In this document: positions 42,760 through 53,726 of the stretch, one piece after another
Numbering within the stretch: position 1 is the stretch's first letter
Layout: every line of letters begins with the position of its first letter
Assembly: GCA_001600635.1 (NCBI GenBank)
Contig: BCKL01000017.1
Coordinates: forward strand, 266,003-330,002
Length of the DNA: 64,000 bases
Direction: 5' to 3'
DNA from: Leucosporidium creatinivorum
Lineage: Eukaryota > Basidiomycota > Microbotryomycetes > Leucosporidiales > Leucosporidiaceae
Notes under the pieces: model-generated
What the model saw: only the letters and a program-made list of their open reading frames with translations
Database searches by the model: none
Told to the model about the DNA's origin: nothing
Program-made: the position numbers and the translations under genes

Positions 42760-43595
42760 CTATAGCATGAGCACGCCAGCTCCGACGACAGCAAGAACAG
42801 CTCCAACAGCAGCTCCGACCTTGCTAGCTCCACTGGCGGGAGTCGAGGTAGCGGATCCTACAGCTCCGGTAGCCGACGCCGAGCTGCTGGCCGACTTCGA
42901 GGCGGAGTCCGTGGCCGTAGCATTGGCGCAAGTGACGTTGGAGGGGACAGTGTAGTCGGAGACGAGGACGACGTCGGTGCACTGGAGGAGGAGGCCATCT
43001 CCACCGTTGAACTCGACCCTNNAGCGNANNAGNANGGTCAGNGAGAGCGAAGACGACAGCCGAGCCGAGCCGAAAACTCACTGAATGGTGGCTACGGTGC
43101 CGTTGGTGATGTTCTTGAGACCGAGAGAAGCGACATCGACGTTGAAGCAGAACTGTAGGGCAACAGGTCAGCCTGCATCTCCCTCAACCGAGCAAGAACC
43201 AAGACGCACCTCTCCGGATCCAGTAATCTGGCCGAAGGGAAGCAGCATGGGGATGGCATCGCCCGAGCTGGTGGTAGTGAAGTTGTCAAAGGAGGTAGGG
43301 TTGCTGTCGAGCGAGAGGATGATGCCGACTTGAGCGGAAGGGTGATGCGAGTCGATGAGGATGGGAGCCGAGCCGCTGAGGGGGAAGGGCTGGCGCACGG
43401 CCGAGGGGGAAGGGAAGCCTCCGCAGAAGTCTGTAGAGGTGAAGCCGAGCGTCAGCTGTGTTGTAGCTCGGCGATGGGCTGCTTGGTCTCACTCGGCTCA
43501 ATATCCTCGTCGAAACCGCGCGAGGTCGGGTAGTCGAGGGTGAAGTGGGCGGCGGCGAGGGGCACGAGAGCAGCGAGAGCGAGGAAAGACTTCAT
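42760..43595 (-). CDS. BIM1: BIM1-like (X325) GPI-anchored copper protein
   Basis: X325/BIM1 proteins resemble lytic polysaccharide monooxygenases but bind copper for uptake; in Cryptococcus neoformans BIM1 works with CTR1. The start at 43595 gives a signal peptide MKSFLALAALVPLAAA, with cleavage expected just before HFTLDYPTSRGFDED, so the mature protein would begin with the copper-binding His. An intron then leads to NFCGGFPSPS. Further family motifs are PFPLSGSAPILIDSHHPSAQ, GIILSLDSNPTSF, LPFGQITGSGEFCFNVDV, LGLKNITNGTVATIQ and LQCTDVVLVSD. The C-terminus is Ser/Ala-rich and ends in a hydrophobic tail (GAAVGAVLAVVGAGVLML), a GPI-anchor signal. Three introns are present; the last holds unresolved bases. 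Stop TAG is at 42760-42762. Confidence 0.93.
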
Positions 43596-44736
43596 CTTGA
43601 GTATTGGTATACAGCGACGGGCGAAAGAGACGGCCAGCAGTGAATGGTAGGAGACAGACCTTCTCGCCCGCTGGCCTCGCCCTCCCCTTGCCCTTCTCAG
43701 TGCTTAGATTCCTGCTTCACCCGGCGATGTTGTTTGCTGGTCGTTGTGTAGCTGCCTCCGTGCTGCAGGCTCGGTGCTGTAGTCGATTGAGCAAAATGCA
43801 ATTCGAGCTGCCTCGGCGCGCGTCTCCCAGTCGCCTCAGGGAGCTGTAGAAGTGCACGAAGCCATGGCGTAAACGGAGCAGTCGCATGTCGGGGTGTTGG
43901 GAGTGTGCCGAGCTAGCTGAGCGTAATCGAGCTGCTGTAAGGAATCCAGGCGACGAGCGAAGAGCGCCAGCTGAGCGAAGGAGCGGAGCAGTCGCCTTCC
44001 TCGCTCTTTCATGAGCTGGAGAGGGCGGTTTTGCGGCCAGACAGCCTGGGCAGTAGGCTGTAGGGTCTCCAGTCAGTCGGTAGCCCACCCTGCTGCAGCG
44101 AGTCGACTTAAGAACAAGCAGGAGAAGCGGAGGAAGCCAAGAGAGATGAGAGGCCGTCTCGAGAGAGCAGGGCGAGCTCATAGGCCGAGTAAGCGTGCTT
44201 TCTGCTGGGTCGTTCTGTGGGTCTACTGTGGTCCTCGTCAGTCGGAGGCGGTTGAAGTGATCTGTATTAACCTAGAGCCGCGTGTTCGCACTCTCGCGAC
44301 GCCTCCTTGAGAACACAGACGCCGACCGAGCACGACGGAGACGGGTGCGCCCCGGTCGAGGCTGAGCCAGCTGAAATGCTCTCAGCTGCTCTTCATCGCT
44401 TCAGGACACCGCTCTAGTCTCAACCGACTCTGTTTGGGGACTTCCCGCGCTATGTAAGGCTTCGAACGAGGCCCTCGGCGTTCGCTTCTCTCGCTCGCTT
44501 CGCCTCCGCCCTCAACGACGTACATCCAAGCCTTCGTCATTTCACAAGCACGTCTCCTATCATTGGTAGCAGCGCTGCCACTCCTCCCAGCACGCCCATG
44601 TCTGGCAAGCTATTCCTCGGCTCGAACTCGATGCTCCAGACTTGCGCCGACTCGGCCGAGACAGGACTCGAGTCAGATTGGTGGCCTCCGGAACGAGTAA
44701 TGAGGTCTTGAGCTCACCTCTTGACTTCAAAGCCTC
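43596..44736. other. intergenic region upstream of the BIM1-like gene
   Basis: At 1.1 kb this is one of the longest gaps. A minus-strand open frame at 43717-44181 has no recognisable domain, and its composition is not convincing. The left part should carry the BIM1-like promoter. Confidence 0.45.
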
Positions 44737-46083
44737 TTAGCGCAACCTGAACTTCACTCCCGCCTTCTTCGCCGCCGTTTCGACATTCCTGAGCTGCTCT
44801 TCGGTCCAGCACGAGTTTAGCGCTTTGGGAAGCTTGAGCTGCTTGAGCTGCTGGGCGGTGGAGATGTAGGTGGCGACGTCTGAGGGACTGATATCCTGCA
44901 GCGCCCGGAATCGATCGTTCGGGCCAGCTTTGCTGCTCAGCGTGAATGACTGGAGAGTCGCGAGGTCGACGAGGAGGTCGAAGAGGGTGGCGATCTCGTA
45001 TCCAGAGAGAGCGATCGAAAGGTGACGGATGGAAGAAAGAGCTTTGACGAACGATGTGAGATAGTTGGGGTTGGAGTGGGGCCAAGCTGGTCCACCGAGC
45101 AGCTCGAGATCAACGAGGCGGGGCGCAGCCGGCAACAGGTCGGAGACTACACCTTGGGGACCCTCCACGATACCGATGCGCACCACGGTGAGAGATCCCT
45201 TGGCTCGTTTGATCAGCGCCGAGACGCCTCCTTTCGAAAATCCCGCAGGCATTTCGAGGTGCTCAAGGTTGCTCGGGTAGGTGGCGCCGAGCCCGTAGGC
45301 GTAGATGTAGGACTTGACGATGAGCGTGGGAGCAACGATCTTCCTCAAGTTGGGTAGATTGCTGAAGATGCTGGAGGAGGGAAGGAGGGCGTAAGCTCAA
45401 TCGTCGGTGAAGAGTAACGAACCAACGGCGCACTGCTCAAAGGACACACGGCCGAGCATGATCATCCCATACATCTCGAGCTCAATCAGCGTGTCAGACG
45501 AGGCGACAGCATCCCTTAAGCCCTTGCCGAGCGTGGCAAACTCGCCGGAGAAGCCCTCGTCGATGGTGAGGTGGAGTCGCTCGAGGAGGGGACAGCTGAG
45601 GAGGACGTCTCCTACCAGCTTGGAAGCTTTATCGCTCGTCTCGTTGCCAACACTGACGACTAGGGCTCGGATCGCCTCTTGCCTGAAGGCGAACTCCTCG
45701 TTGAGCAGCGCCTTCGAAAGTCGATCCGCCTGCTTCGAGCCGTGGACGACGAGCTCGTCCGTCTTATGCGCCACGCTCCACCAGTGCTTGCAGACACTCG
45801 AGAAGACCATTCTCACGCTTTGACGCTCGAGCGGCTTGAGATCCTGCAGCGCGAGGTCGAGGATCTGCGTCAACGTCTCGGTGGGAAGGGAAGCGGCGGG
45901 CGAGTCTGTAGGCTGTTGAGGGCGGGCGTAGGGCGTAGGACAAGGTAGTTGAGTAGCTTGTGCTTCCATGTTGAGCTTTGAAGCGACGAGGCGAAGCGAG
46001 CGAGAAACGAGCGAGTGAAGCGTAGGAGGACAAGGGGCGCCAGCGCGATACGAGCTGAGAAGAGAAGCGAGGTCCGAGCTCAA
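44737..46083 (-). CDS. F-box-like protein, tandem copy 1
   Basis: The first of three tandem paralogues (44.7-49.5 kb). The start at 46083 gives MSSDLASLLSSYRAGAPCPP and a shared segment PARPQQPTDSPAASL-type linker, then an F-box-like motif, LPTETLTQILDLALQDLKPL to FSSVCKHWWSVA. F-box proteins link substrates to SCF ubiquitin ligases. The rest has irregular leucine-rich spacing (LLERLHLTIDEG, LIELEMYG, LEHLEMPAGF, LVDLELLGGPAW, LKQLKLPKAL), suggesting divergent LRRs. One intron near 45365-45415 separates two large exons; its donor is weak in this copy. The protein ends KKAGVKFRLR at 44737. Copy 1 is the most diverged of the three. The target is unknown. Confidence 0.75.
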
Positions 46084-46431
46084 GAGCGAAGGTGAAGTGT
46101 GCTGTAGGGAGTCGGCGAGCTAGAGAGCTCTTCACTAGCTCATAGCTGCTCCTGCTATCTACGAGGCGGGCTCTCAAGCTACCCAGCTCGCTTCGCAGCT
46201 CGGTTGCTCATCGCCGAGCTCTCGACTGGCGCTCTGATCTACTTGGTGGCATTGACACGTTCTTCGTTCCAGCAAATCTTAGACGTGTTTCAAGTGAGTC
46301 TCAGCTCCTGCGCCTCCTCATCGCAGCTCGTCGCAAAGCAAAGCTACCACCTGCGCCGAGGCATGGGAAGCTCAGCGGGTGCTCGACGTCGCTCGACAAG
46401 GTGAGAGCTCACCTGCGCATTCGAATCTCGC
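46084..46431. other. intergenic spacer of the F-box-like tandem array
   Basis: This spacer shares short blocks with the spacers at 47811-48143 and 49511-49640, including a CAGCTCGCTTCGCAGCTC-type motif and a GGTGA/GTAGGG stretch just upstream of each start. The duplicated unit therefore includes the promoter. Confidence 0.6.
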
Positions 46432-47810
46432 TCAAGCAAAGCACATGTCGACTCCTAGAAGCGCAGCAGCGCCCTTGATCTCTTTCCTCTCGGCGTTGAT
46501 CCAGAGCAGCTCAGCCGGCAGGATGATGGACCTGAGCCTCGTCGCCGTCGTGACATACTTCAGGGCGTCCGTATATCTTAGAAGCGAGAGATTGGGTCCC
46601 CAGGTGAGGCTATGGGGGTCAATGAGCGTCAAGGTGAACTCTTCGAGGGCGTGGAGCGTGGCGAGGAGATCGAAAAGACCGCCAAACTTGTGGCTATAGG
46701 GGCCCATGGAGAGGGTGCGAATACTGGAGAGGCTGGAGAGGAGGAGTGGTAAATGCTGAGGGGCCTGGTACGTCCATGCGAAGCGCGAGGGCAACTCAAG
46801 CTCCACCAGCTGGCTCGCCGCCGGGAGCAAAGTTTCGGCGATGTCTTCCGAGTAGTAGGCAAGTTCGGGCACCAAGGAGAGGCGAACCACCTTGAGCGTG
46901 GCGAGCGATGCTTTGATAAGCGCGCGAGCCACGTCTCTGGATGCTCCGTAATCGCGGATGCCGATCTGAAGCACTTCGAGTTTAGTACGAGCGACCGAGT
47001 GTTCGAAGTCCCAGGTGGCCTTGAGCTCGATCAAAGGAGCGACGAGCTTGCGCAAGCTGGAGAGGAGTCGCATCATGCTGTATACAGAGGCGTCAGCGAT
47101 GCGAAGATGCGGAAACCGAGGACGACCCACCCATCAAACTCGCTCGCCTGCATGCTCATTCGTCCAAACAGCTGCAGCTCCTCAAGCGTGTCGCAGCTTC
47201 CGATTGACTCCCTAAGATGCTTGCCGAGGATGCGGTACTTGGAGTCGGCGGCGAGTCCTTCGGTGAAGGTGAGGGTGAGGCGTTCGAGTTTAGGGCAGCA
47301 AAGGAGGAGGTCTCCCGCCGGCGTAGCGTCCCTCCTATCGGTAATGGCGTCCAGCTCGAGTACTAGCGACTTGACCGCCTCTTGCCTCTCCGACGTCTCG
47401 GCGTGCAGCAACGCCTCAGCGAGTCGTCCAGCCTGTTTCGATCCTTGGACGACGAGCTCCCTCTCGCTAGCAGCGACGGTCCACCAATGCTTGCACACGT
47501 TCGAGATAGCGATCCTCATCTGCTGACGCTCGAGCGGCTTCTTCAGACCCTGCAGCGCGAGGTCGAGGATGTGCGTCAACGTCTCGGTGGGAAGGGAAGC
47601 GGCGGGCGAGTCTGTAGGCTGTTGAGGGCGGGCGTAGGGTATAGGAGGAGCTTGATGAGCAGCTTGATCTTCCATGCTGAGCTTTGAGGCGACGAGGCGA
47701 AACGAGCGAGAAACGAGCGAGTGAAGCGTAGGAGGACATGGGGCGCCAGCGCGAATCGAGCTTAGAAGAGCAACGAGGTCCGAGCTCAACAGTGCAGGTG
47801 AAGGTATCAT
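46432..47810 (-). CDS. F-box-like protein, tandem copy 2
   Basis: The second tandem paralogue, starting at 47810 with MIPSPALLSSDLVALLSSIR; a later Met fits the start used in the other copies less well. The F-box-like region is LPTETLTHILDLALQGLKKP to ISNVCKHWWTVA. Leucine-rich segments follow: LERLTLTFTEGL, LEELQLFGRMSM, LVELELPSRF, IRTLSMGPY. A single intron (GTGGGT donor near 47130, acceptor CAG near 47080) joins FDG to MMRLLSSLRKLVAPLIELKA. The frame is open throughout and the end is LGVDMCFA at 46432. It is closest to copy 3. Sequence conservation between copies is highest in the N-terminal half and F-box region. Confidence 0.78.
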
Positions 47811-48143
47811 GTAGGGTGTGGACGAGCTGAAGAGACTTGAGATCGTTTACAGCAGCTTCTGCTGTACTCAGCTCACGCTCTCCATGTGTTCAGCTCGCTT
47901 CGCAGCTCTCTCGCCCACGCCGAGCCGTGCCCGCTCGCCTTTCGACTGTGACTGACTGTGTTCGAGTATCAAGTTCCAAGCTAGTATCGCAAGCATTGCG
48001 TTCAAGTATCTCTTTCTCAGCGTATCGCCGCCGAAGCACGTCGCAAGCGTCACAGCTACCTGCGCCGAGCAGAAGACTCGGTCAGCGGACATCTCAGCAC
48101 AAGTCGAAGGGGTGAGAGTTCACCTCCGTTTGAGCAGCATCTT
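47811..48143. other. intergenic spacer of the F-box-like tandem array
   Basis: This spacer repeats short blocks of the other two spacers in the array. No other gene is present. Confidence 0.5.
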
Positions 48144-49510
48144 TTAAGCAAACCTCAATTCGACTCCCACAAGAGCGGCGTCACTCTCGATCTTGTCCAT
48201 CTCGGCCTCGCTCCAGACGTTCTCGAGCTCGGCGGAGAAAGTCACCAGCTTGAGTTTCGGCGCCGTCGTGACCCACTTCAGCGCTTCCGAGTACTTGAGA
48301 TCCCGAAGATAGGCCCAGATCGCTGGCACTTTCAAGCTGAACGCTTCGAGCGAGCGAAGGCTAGTGAGGATGGCAAAGAGGCGGTCGAGGTCGTAGCCGT
48401 AAGCGCCGAGGGAGCGCACACGGATGCTCGACAGTCTGCGAAGTAGGCCAGTGAAGTAAGAAGGGTTACGGGGCGTATTGGCGGGTCCCACCGGTAACTC
48501 GAGTTCGACGAGCTGATGGGCCGCCGGCCAAAGGACCTCAGCGACTGCCTCCAAATTCCACGACTTGGATTCCCACGACTTCGCGGGAGGCATCCCCAGG
48601 CGGACGGTCTTGAGGGTGGCGAGTGAAGAGTTCATGAGGGTTCGGGCCACATCCTTAGATGCTGGGGAGTTCGTGAGGCGGATCTCGAGCGTCTCCAGCT
48701 TATTACGAGCGACGGCGTGGGTGAAGTCCTGAGTAGCCTTGAGCTCGATAGAGGGAGCGACTAGCGTGCGCAAACCCGACAGCAATCGCATCATGCTGGA
48801 TGGGAAGGGGGTCAGCGCGACGAAGGGCAATGGTAGACCGAGCGCGCTCACCTGTCAAACTCGGTCGCCTGCATGCTCATCTTGCCGATCAGCTCGAGCT
48901 CCTTCAAAGTTTCAGAGCTGCGAATCGCTTCCCTCAGATGCTTGCCGAGAATGCGGTGCTCAGACTCGGCAGCGAGACCCTTGGTGAAGATGAGAGTGAG
49001 GCGCTCGAGCTTCGGGCAGCAAAGGAAAAGGTCTCCCGCCGGCGTAGCGTCGTGCACGAGGGTGATGCCGTCTAGCAGGAGTACGATGGACTCGATCGCT
49101 TCTTGCCTGTCCGACGTCTCCTCTTGGAGCAGCGACTCGGCGAGTCGACCGGCATGCTTCGATCCTTGTACGACGAGCTCCCTCCCGCCCACCGCCACAG
49201 CCGACCATTGCTTGCAGACGGTGGATACAGCGATCCTCATCTTCTGACGCTCGAGCGGCTTCTTGAGATCCTGCAGCGCGAGGTCGAGAATCTGCGTCAA
49301 CGTCTCGGTGGGAAGGGAAGCGGCGGGCGAGTCTGTAGGCTGTTGAGGGCGGGCGTGGGGTGTAGGAGCAGCTTGTTGAGCAGCTTGATCTTCCATGCTG
49401 AGCTTTGAAGCGACGAGGCGAAGAGAGCGAGAAACGAGCGAGTGAAGCGTAGGAGAACAAGGGGCGCCAGCTCGAAACGAGCTGAGAAGAGCAACGAGGT
49501 CCGAGCTCAC
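48144..49510 (-). CDS. F-box-like protein, tandem copy 3
   Basis: The third tandem paralogue. It starts at 49510 with MSSDLVALLSSFRAGAPCSP and has the F-box-like motif LPTETLTQILDLALQDLKKP to VSTVCKQWSAVA. Leucine-rich segments include LERLTLIFTKGL, LKELELIGKMSM, LETLEIRLTN, LVELELPVGP. The intron is canonical here (GTGAGC near 48852 to CATCCAG near 48796) and joins EFDS to MMRLLSGLRTLVAPSIELKA. The protein ends GVELRFA at 48144. The start-to-start spacing of the array is about 1.70-1.73 kb, so the copies arose by tandem duplication of one unit including its promoter. Confidence 0.78.
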
Positions 49511-49843
49511 AATTGGAGGCGAAGGTGTTGTGTAGCGTGATGGTGTGAGCTGCGGGCTTGTTGATGTCTCACACTAGCTTGCTGCACTTGGCTCGGTCTC
49601 ACGCTGTTCAGCTGGCTATGCGAGTCTCCAGCTCATCGCCGAGCTCTCGCTCTCTCGCCGTCTCCTCTCTCTCAGACCCTGAGAGCGCGAGATGGTCGAG
49701 ATACTAACGTTTGAATTCCTTCTGTACAAGTTTTGGGTGTGTGTCGCCTACTAACAAACGCGGCGCTGTACATCTACCTCCCCTTACCCATCACGGCGTT
49801 CCATCTCTCTCCTCCTTGCTACTCCTACACCGCCGCAAACGAC
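49511..49843. other. intergenic region
   Basis: The left 130 bases resemble the spacers of the F-box-like array. The remainder is the 3' flank of the CCCH-finger gene. No gene is seen. Confidence 0.45.
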
Positions 49844-52439
49844 CTAAGTATCCATACTAAACTGAATCTCCTCCTCCTCCGTCTCCTCACTGCCCGCACT
49901 CCCACCTCCATTCGGCGCCGCCGCCGCTGGCTGTCCATTCCGCAGAGGGCTGGCTCCTCCCACTCCAGAGGTAGAGGGAAGATGGGACGACATCCTCCTC
50001 GGCGCAATCCTCGCCCCTCCTCCCGCCGAAGCAGCAGCAGCCGCAAAAGTCCTCGGCGCCTCGCCCGGCGATCCCCAACTCCCACCATTCCAGACAGGCT
50101 GGCGCGCCGGGCTCCCTCCTCCTCCCGCAGCGAGCAAAGAGCTACTAGTAGGCGGCGTATCACCCGTATGTCTTGGCGGGATGAGATGTAGCTGGGAGAG
50201 GCCGGCTGCGAGTCCGCCGGGGAGGGAGGAGGGGGCGGCGAGAGGGAGGGGTTGAGCGCTCGAGGAGAAGGAGGGGAGGAAGTGAGAGGCGTAGGAGGGG
50301 GAGGAGGAGGGTGGGTGGAGGAGTGAGCGCGCGTCGAAGGAGGAGGAGTAGATGGTGTTTTGGGTGTGGGGGTGAGGGGCTCGGGTCGCGGTGGAAGAAG
50401 GCGAGGTGGTCGAGTCGTGCGCTGAAATCCCGACGCTGAGGAGGGACCTCGGAGTCGGCGCAGGCGGCGAATACGGACTCGGCGTATACTCCTTAGCCGT
50501 AGGATTCGTGCCCTCCACACTCGCGCTCAACGTTCCCCATCCCCTCGCCCCCGCACTAGCACTAGCGCTTAACATCGGCCTTCCCCTCGCGAGCATCATC
50601 TCCGCCGGCACCGACTTGGCTCCCGCAAACGGATCGAACCCTCCCCCAGCCCCTCCTCCTCCGCCGAAGCCGAACCCCATCCCCGCACCACTCATCTTAC
50701 TCGCCCTCCTCCTCTGCTCCTCGGGCGTCAGCAGATCATTTAAAGAAGAAGGCAAGAAGCCCTCCTCATAATAACCACCCCCCTCACTCCCTTCCTCATC
50801 CTCCTCATCCTCCAACCCATCCAACCCCAGCGCCATGCTCAGCTCCTCCCCCCTGGCCGCTCCTCCCCAGCCCGCACTCGAGCTACGCCTCATCTCCTCC
50901 AACCCCCCTCCATTCCTATTCGGCGGAGAGCGGGGGAAAGAGTCCCCCTCGTTCGAGTCGTAAGACGAGGGCATGAAGAGTGCTCGATTCCCGCCGGAGA
51001 AGGGGGAGGTTCCGAAGATGGAGGGTGATGCGCGAGGTTGCGAGGAGGAGGAGGAAGGGATGGCGTTAGGGAGGTCGTGTGAGAAGGAGGTGCGAGGTTG
51101 TTGGGAGGAGAGGCGAGGTGGGGAGAGCGAGTTATCGGCGGCGGTGTGGGAGGTGGAGGAGAGTCGACGGGCTTGTGCGCCGAGCATCACTTGGGCTGCT
51201 ACGGAAGAACGGTTCCCTCCGTTACCGTTGGAAGCCGAGCCGAACTGCTGAGCGAGGGTTTGCGAGAGGCCCGAGGGAGCGTGAGGGGTGATGAAAGTTG
51301 CCGTGGAGGTTGGCGCGAGGTTGAGGGTAAGAGGGATCTGCGGAGGGGAGGAAGGAGGGAGACCGAGCAGTTTGTCGATATTGCCGTTGCCGTTGGAGGG
51401 AGCGAGTGTGGCCGTCGAGGAGGAGAGAGAGCCGAATGGCGCCTGAGTGGTCGGTAGAGGTCGAAGCGGTCCGCCTTCGGAGGAGGAGGAGGAGCCGAAT
51501 ACATCGTCCCTCGATGACGGTAAGGGAGCATTACCTATGCTCTGGGGCGAACCAATCCCAGCTCCCCTCATCCACTCGTTCTGATCGGCGCTCAAGTCGA
51601 CGCTCTGCTTCAAACTCCTCGCCAAGCCGCTGATGGGTCCTCCGTTTGAACTCGTAGCGGAAACGGGAGGTGGCGAAGTAGAAGAAGGGTCGACAATGCC
51701 CGCCCCGCCCGCTTGAGCCTCTCGGAGAGCAGCTTGAGCGGCTCGCTTGTTCTTGCGGTCGAAGGACATGGGTTGGCCGGGGAGGATGTGGGCTAGCGCG
51801 CACTGTGACCACGAACAGACGAGTCAGCGATGCGCTGAGAGCTCTAACGCGCACGCAAGATGAGGGCGTCCACGCGAACGAGCGACGGCGACGAGACGAG
51901 GCGAGCGCACCTTGTGGCCAAACTTGCAGTTGCCTTTGGCGTACCACTGGCAGATGGGCTTGGTCTGTAGGATGTTACGAAGTCCATGAGCACGGTGCTG
52001 TAGGTGATGAGCAGCAGGAGAGAGCGCGACTGACAGTGCCTGGGACGGTCAGGTCATGTGAGAATGGACAGCTCTTGCCTGCTGTACAGCTTGAGGCTTT
52101 GTAGAACTTGCATGGTACATGCGAGAGGTCTTTGGCTGTCCACCGGACGAGTTGCAGCGAGGTGAAGCGACGAGGGAAGAGCGAATGCGTCAGCTATCTC
52201 GTCCGGTGGGGGCTAATCGCTCGACTCGGAGCTGTAGCGGAGCATCGCCCACCTTTGCTAGACTTCTTGTCCTGTTGATCATGACCATTGGCGCGTGCTG
52301 TAGTCGATTGTGAGTCCTTGCAGGGGTTGCGAAGCGCTCCGAGTGGTGAGGTCGAGCCCCACGCGTTAGGCCGACCGCGGTTGGGCTCATCGTCGCCGTG
52401 TAGCCGAGCAGGAGGTGGTCGTTGTAGTGGTGCTTGCAT
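49844..52439 (-). CDS. protein with two CCCH zinc fingers (LEE1-like)
   Basis: Two tandem CX7CX5CX3H fingers lie near the N-terminus: CKFYKASSCTAGKSCPFSH and CQWYAKGNCKFGHKCALAH, followed by ILPGQPMSFDRKNKRAAQAA. This arrangement matches fungal LEE1-type CCCH proteins, which probably bind RNA. The start at 52439 gives MQAPLQRPPPARLHGDDEPN. Three introns interrupt the N-terminal part: one before KDLSHVPCKFYK, one between the fingers and one inside finger 2 (GHK and CALAH are on different exons). The last exon (from about 51800) is over 1.9 kb and encodes a long low-complexity tail rich in Ser, Gly, Pro and Asn, ending EEEEIQFSMDT. The tail is probably disordered. No other domain was seen. Confidence 0.87.
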
Positions 52440-52746
52440 GGTTGTAGAGGTGAGCTGCAGCCGGACGAAAAGCGAGGAGCGGAAGATGAGAGAGAGTGGC
52501 GAGCGGGGAGGCCGACGATGTGGAGCTTGGGAGGGGGGAGAGGCGATGAAGATGTAGGTCGGTAGACCAGGGCTGGCTGCTGTAGCCCTTTTGTAGGCTT
52601 GAAATCGACGGGGCTGACTCGGCCAAACGAGTGACTGGTAAGAGGACAAGAAGCGAGGTCCGGCTCAATCGCTCCTCTCCCTTCGACTCTTAACCTCGCG
52701 CTCGCAGCTCCTCTCGCCGAACTCGCTCTTAAGAGGCCTAACAGGA
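52440..52746. promoter_or_regulatory. divergent intergenic region
   Basis: About 300 bases between the divergent starts of the CCCH-finger gene and LIP2. Both promoters should lie here; no clear element was recognised. Confidence 0.4.
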
Positions 52747-53726
52747 ATGTTACCAACATTAGCAAGACGGGTCTCCTGCTCCGGAGTATCCTCTCCCTTA
52801 GTCATGGCCGCCCGCCCACCAATCCAATACACCCACCTCCCCCAGCAACTCCCCTACGCCCTCGGCCTCCTCCTCCAAGAATCCCTCGTCCAACGCCGGC
52901 TAGAAGCCAAGAAATCCCTCTCCCTGGCACCTCCTGCTTCCCCTACAACCCCACTCAATCCCAACGAACACAGATGGGCCAGCACCGACGTCTTGCTCTT
53001 GCTCGAGCATACCCCCGTCTTCACCGCTGGCAAGAGGGAGAAGGACCCAGTCATCGCGGCGCAGGAGAAGGAGAGGTTAGGAAAGATGGGAGCGGATTAT
53101 GTACAGACGATGAGAGGGGGGCAGACGACTTATCATGGCCCGGGGCAGCTCGTCGGCTATCCTCTAATGGATCTCGGCGCAGCGGGGGTGAGTCTCTCTC
53201 CCTTCTTTCCCTCCTACTACCATCATCGTACTAACCCCTCAACCCCGACCCGAAGCTCTCAACCCGCTGCTACGTCTCGCACCTCGAATCCTTCCTCTCC
53301 TCCCTCGTCTCCTCCCTCTCGGTCCCCGTCTACCCCCTCGAACACACCGGCGTCTTCACCTCGCCAACTTCCAAAATCGCCTCCATCGGCATCCACATCC
53401 GCCGTCGAATCTCCCTGCACGGCTTCTCCATCAACGTCGAGGAACAGACGAGGAAATGGTTCGACGCGGTTGTGGCATGTGGGTTGACAGAGGTGAATGC
53501 TACTAGTGTTGAGGCTGTTTGGAGGGAATTGGGGATTGTGGAGCAGATGGGTGGAAGGAAGGAGGTGAAGGATATTGTGCCGCTTGCGGTCGAATTGATT
53601 GGGAGGCAGTATGGGAGGAGTTTGGAAAGGTTGGAGGAGGGGGATGAGTTTGAAGAGTTGAGGGAGATGATCAAGATGGGGACTGAGGGGAGGTTGCCCG
53701 AGTTGGAGAAGAAGAATCTCGCGTAG
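52747..53726 (+). CDS. LIP2: lipoyl(octanoyl) transferase, mitochondrial
   Basis: Lip2/LipB moves octanoate from acyl carrier protein to lipoyl domains, the first step in making lipoyl cofactors. The start at 52747 gives MLPTLARRVSCSGVSSPLVM, a plausible mitochondrial presequence; a downstream Met at 52804 (MAARPPIQYTHLPQQLPY) is in frame. Family motifs are LLLLEHTPVFTAGKR, MRGGQTTYHGPGQLVGYPL, GVFTSPTSKIASIGIHIRR with the catalytic Lys, HGFSINV, and VVACGL carrying the catalytic Cys. One intron (53188-53255) separates exons of 441 and 471 bases, giving 303 residues, which fits the eukaryotic family. All active-site residues are present. The C-terminal 70 residues beyond LTEVNATSV are Glu/Lys-rich and less conserved. 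Confidence 0.95.

Larger units (their letters stand above)
39365..43042. other. scattered unresolved bases (N) across the copper locus
   Basis: Single Ns occur at 39365, 39380, 39381, 39383, 39386, 39458, 39463, 39464, 39506, 39651, 41152, 41162, 43021, 43022, 43027, 43029, 43030, 43033, 43035 and 43042. None was noticed elsewhere in the window. Most are in introns of the reductase and BIM1-like genes; those in the reductase exon fall mainly on third codon positions. Confidence 0.9.

Noticed and set aside
43717-44181. Minus-strand open frame in the gap beside the BIM1-like gene
   Set aside because: No recognisable domain, no introns, and composition like the surrounding non-coding DNA.
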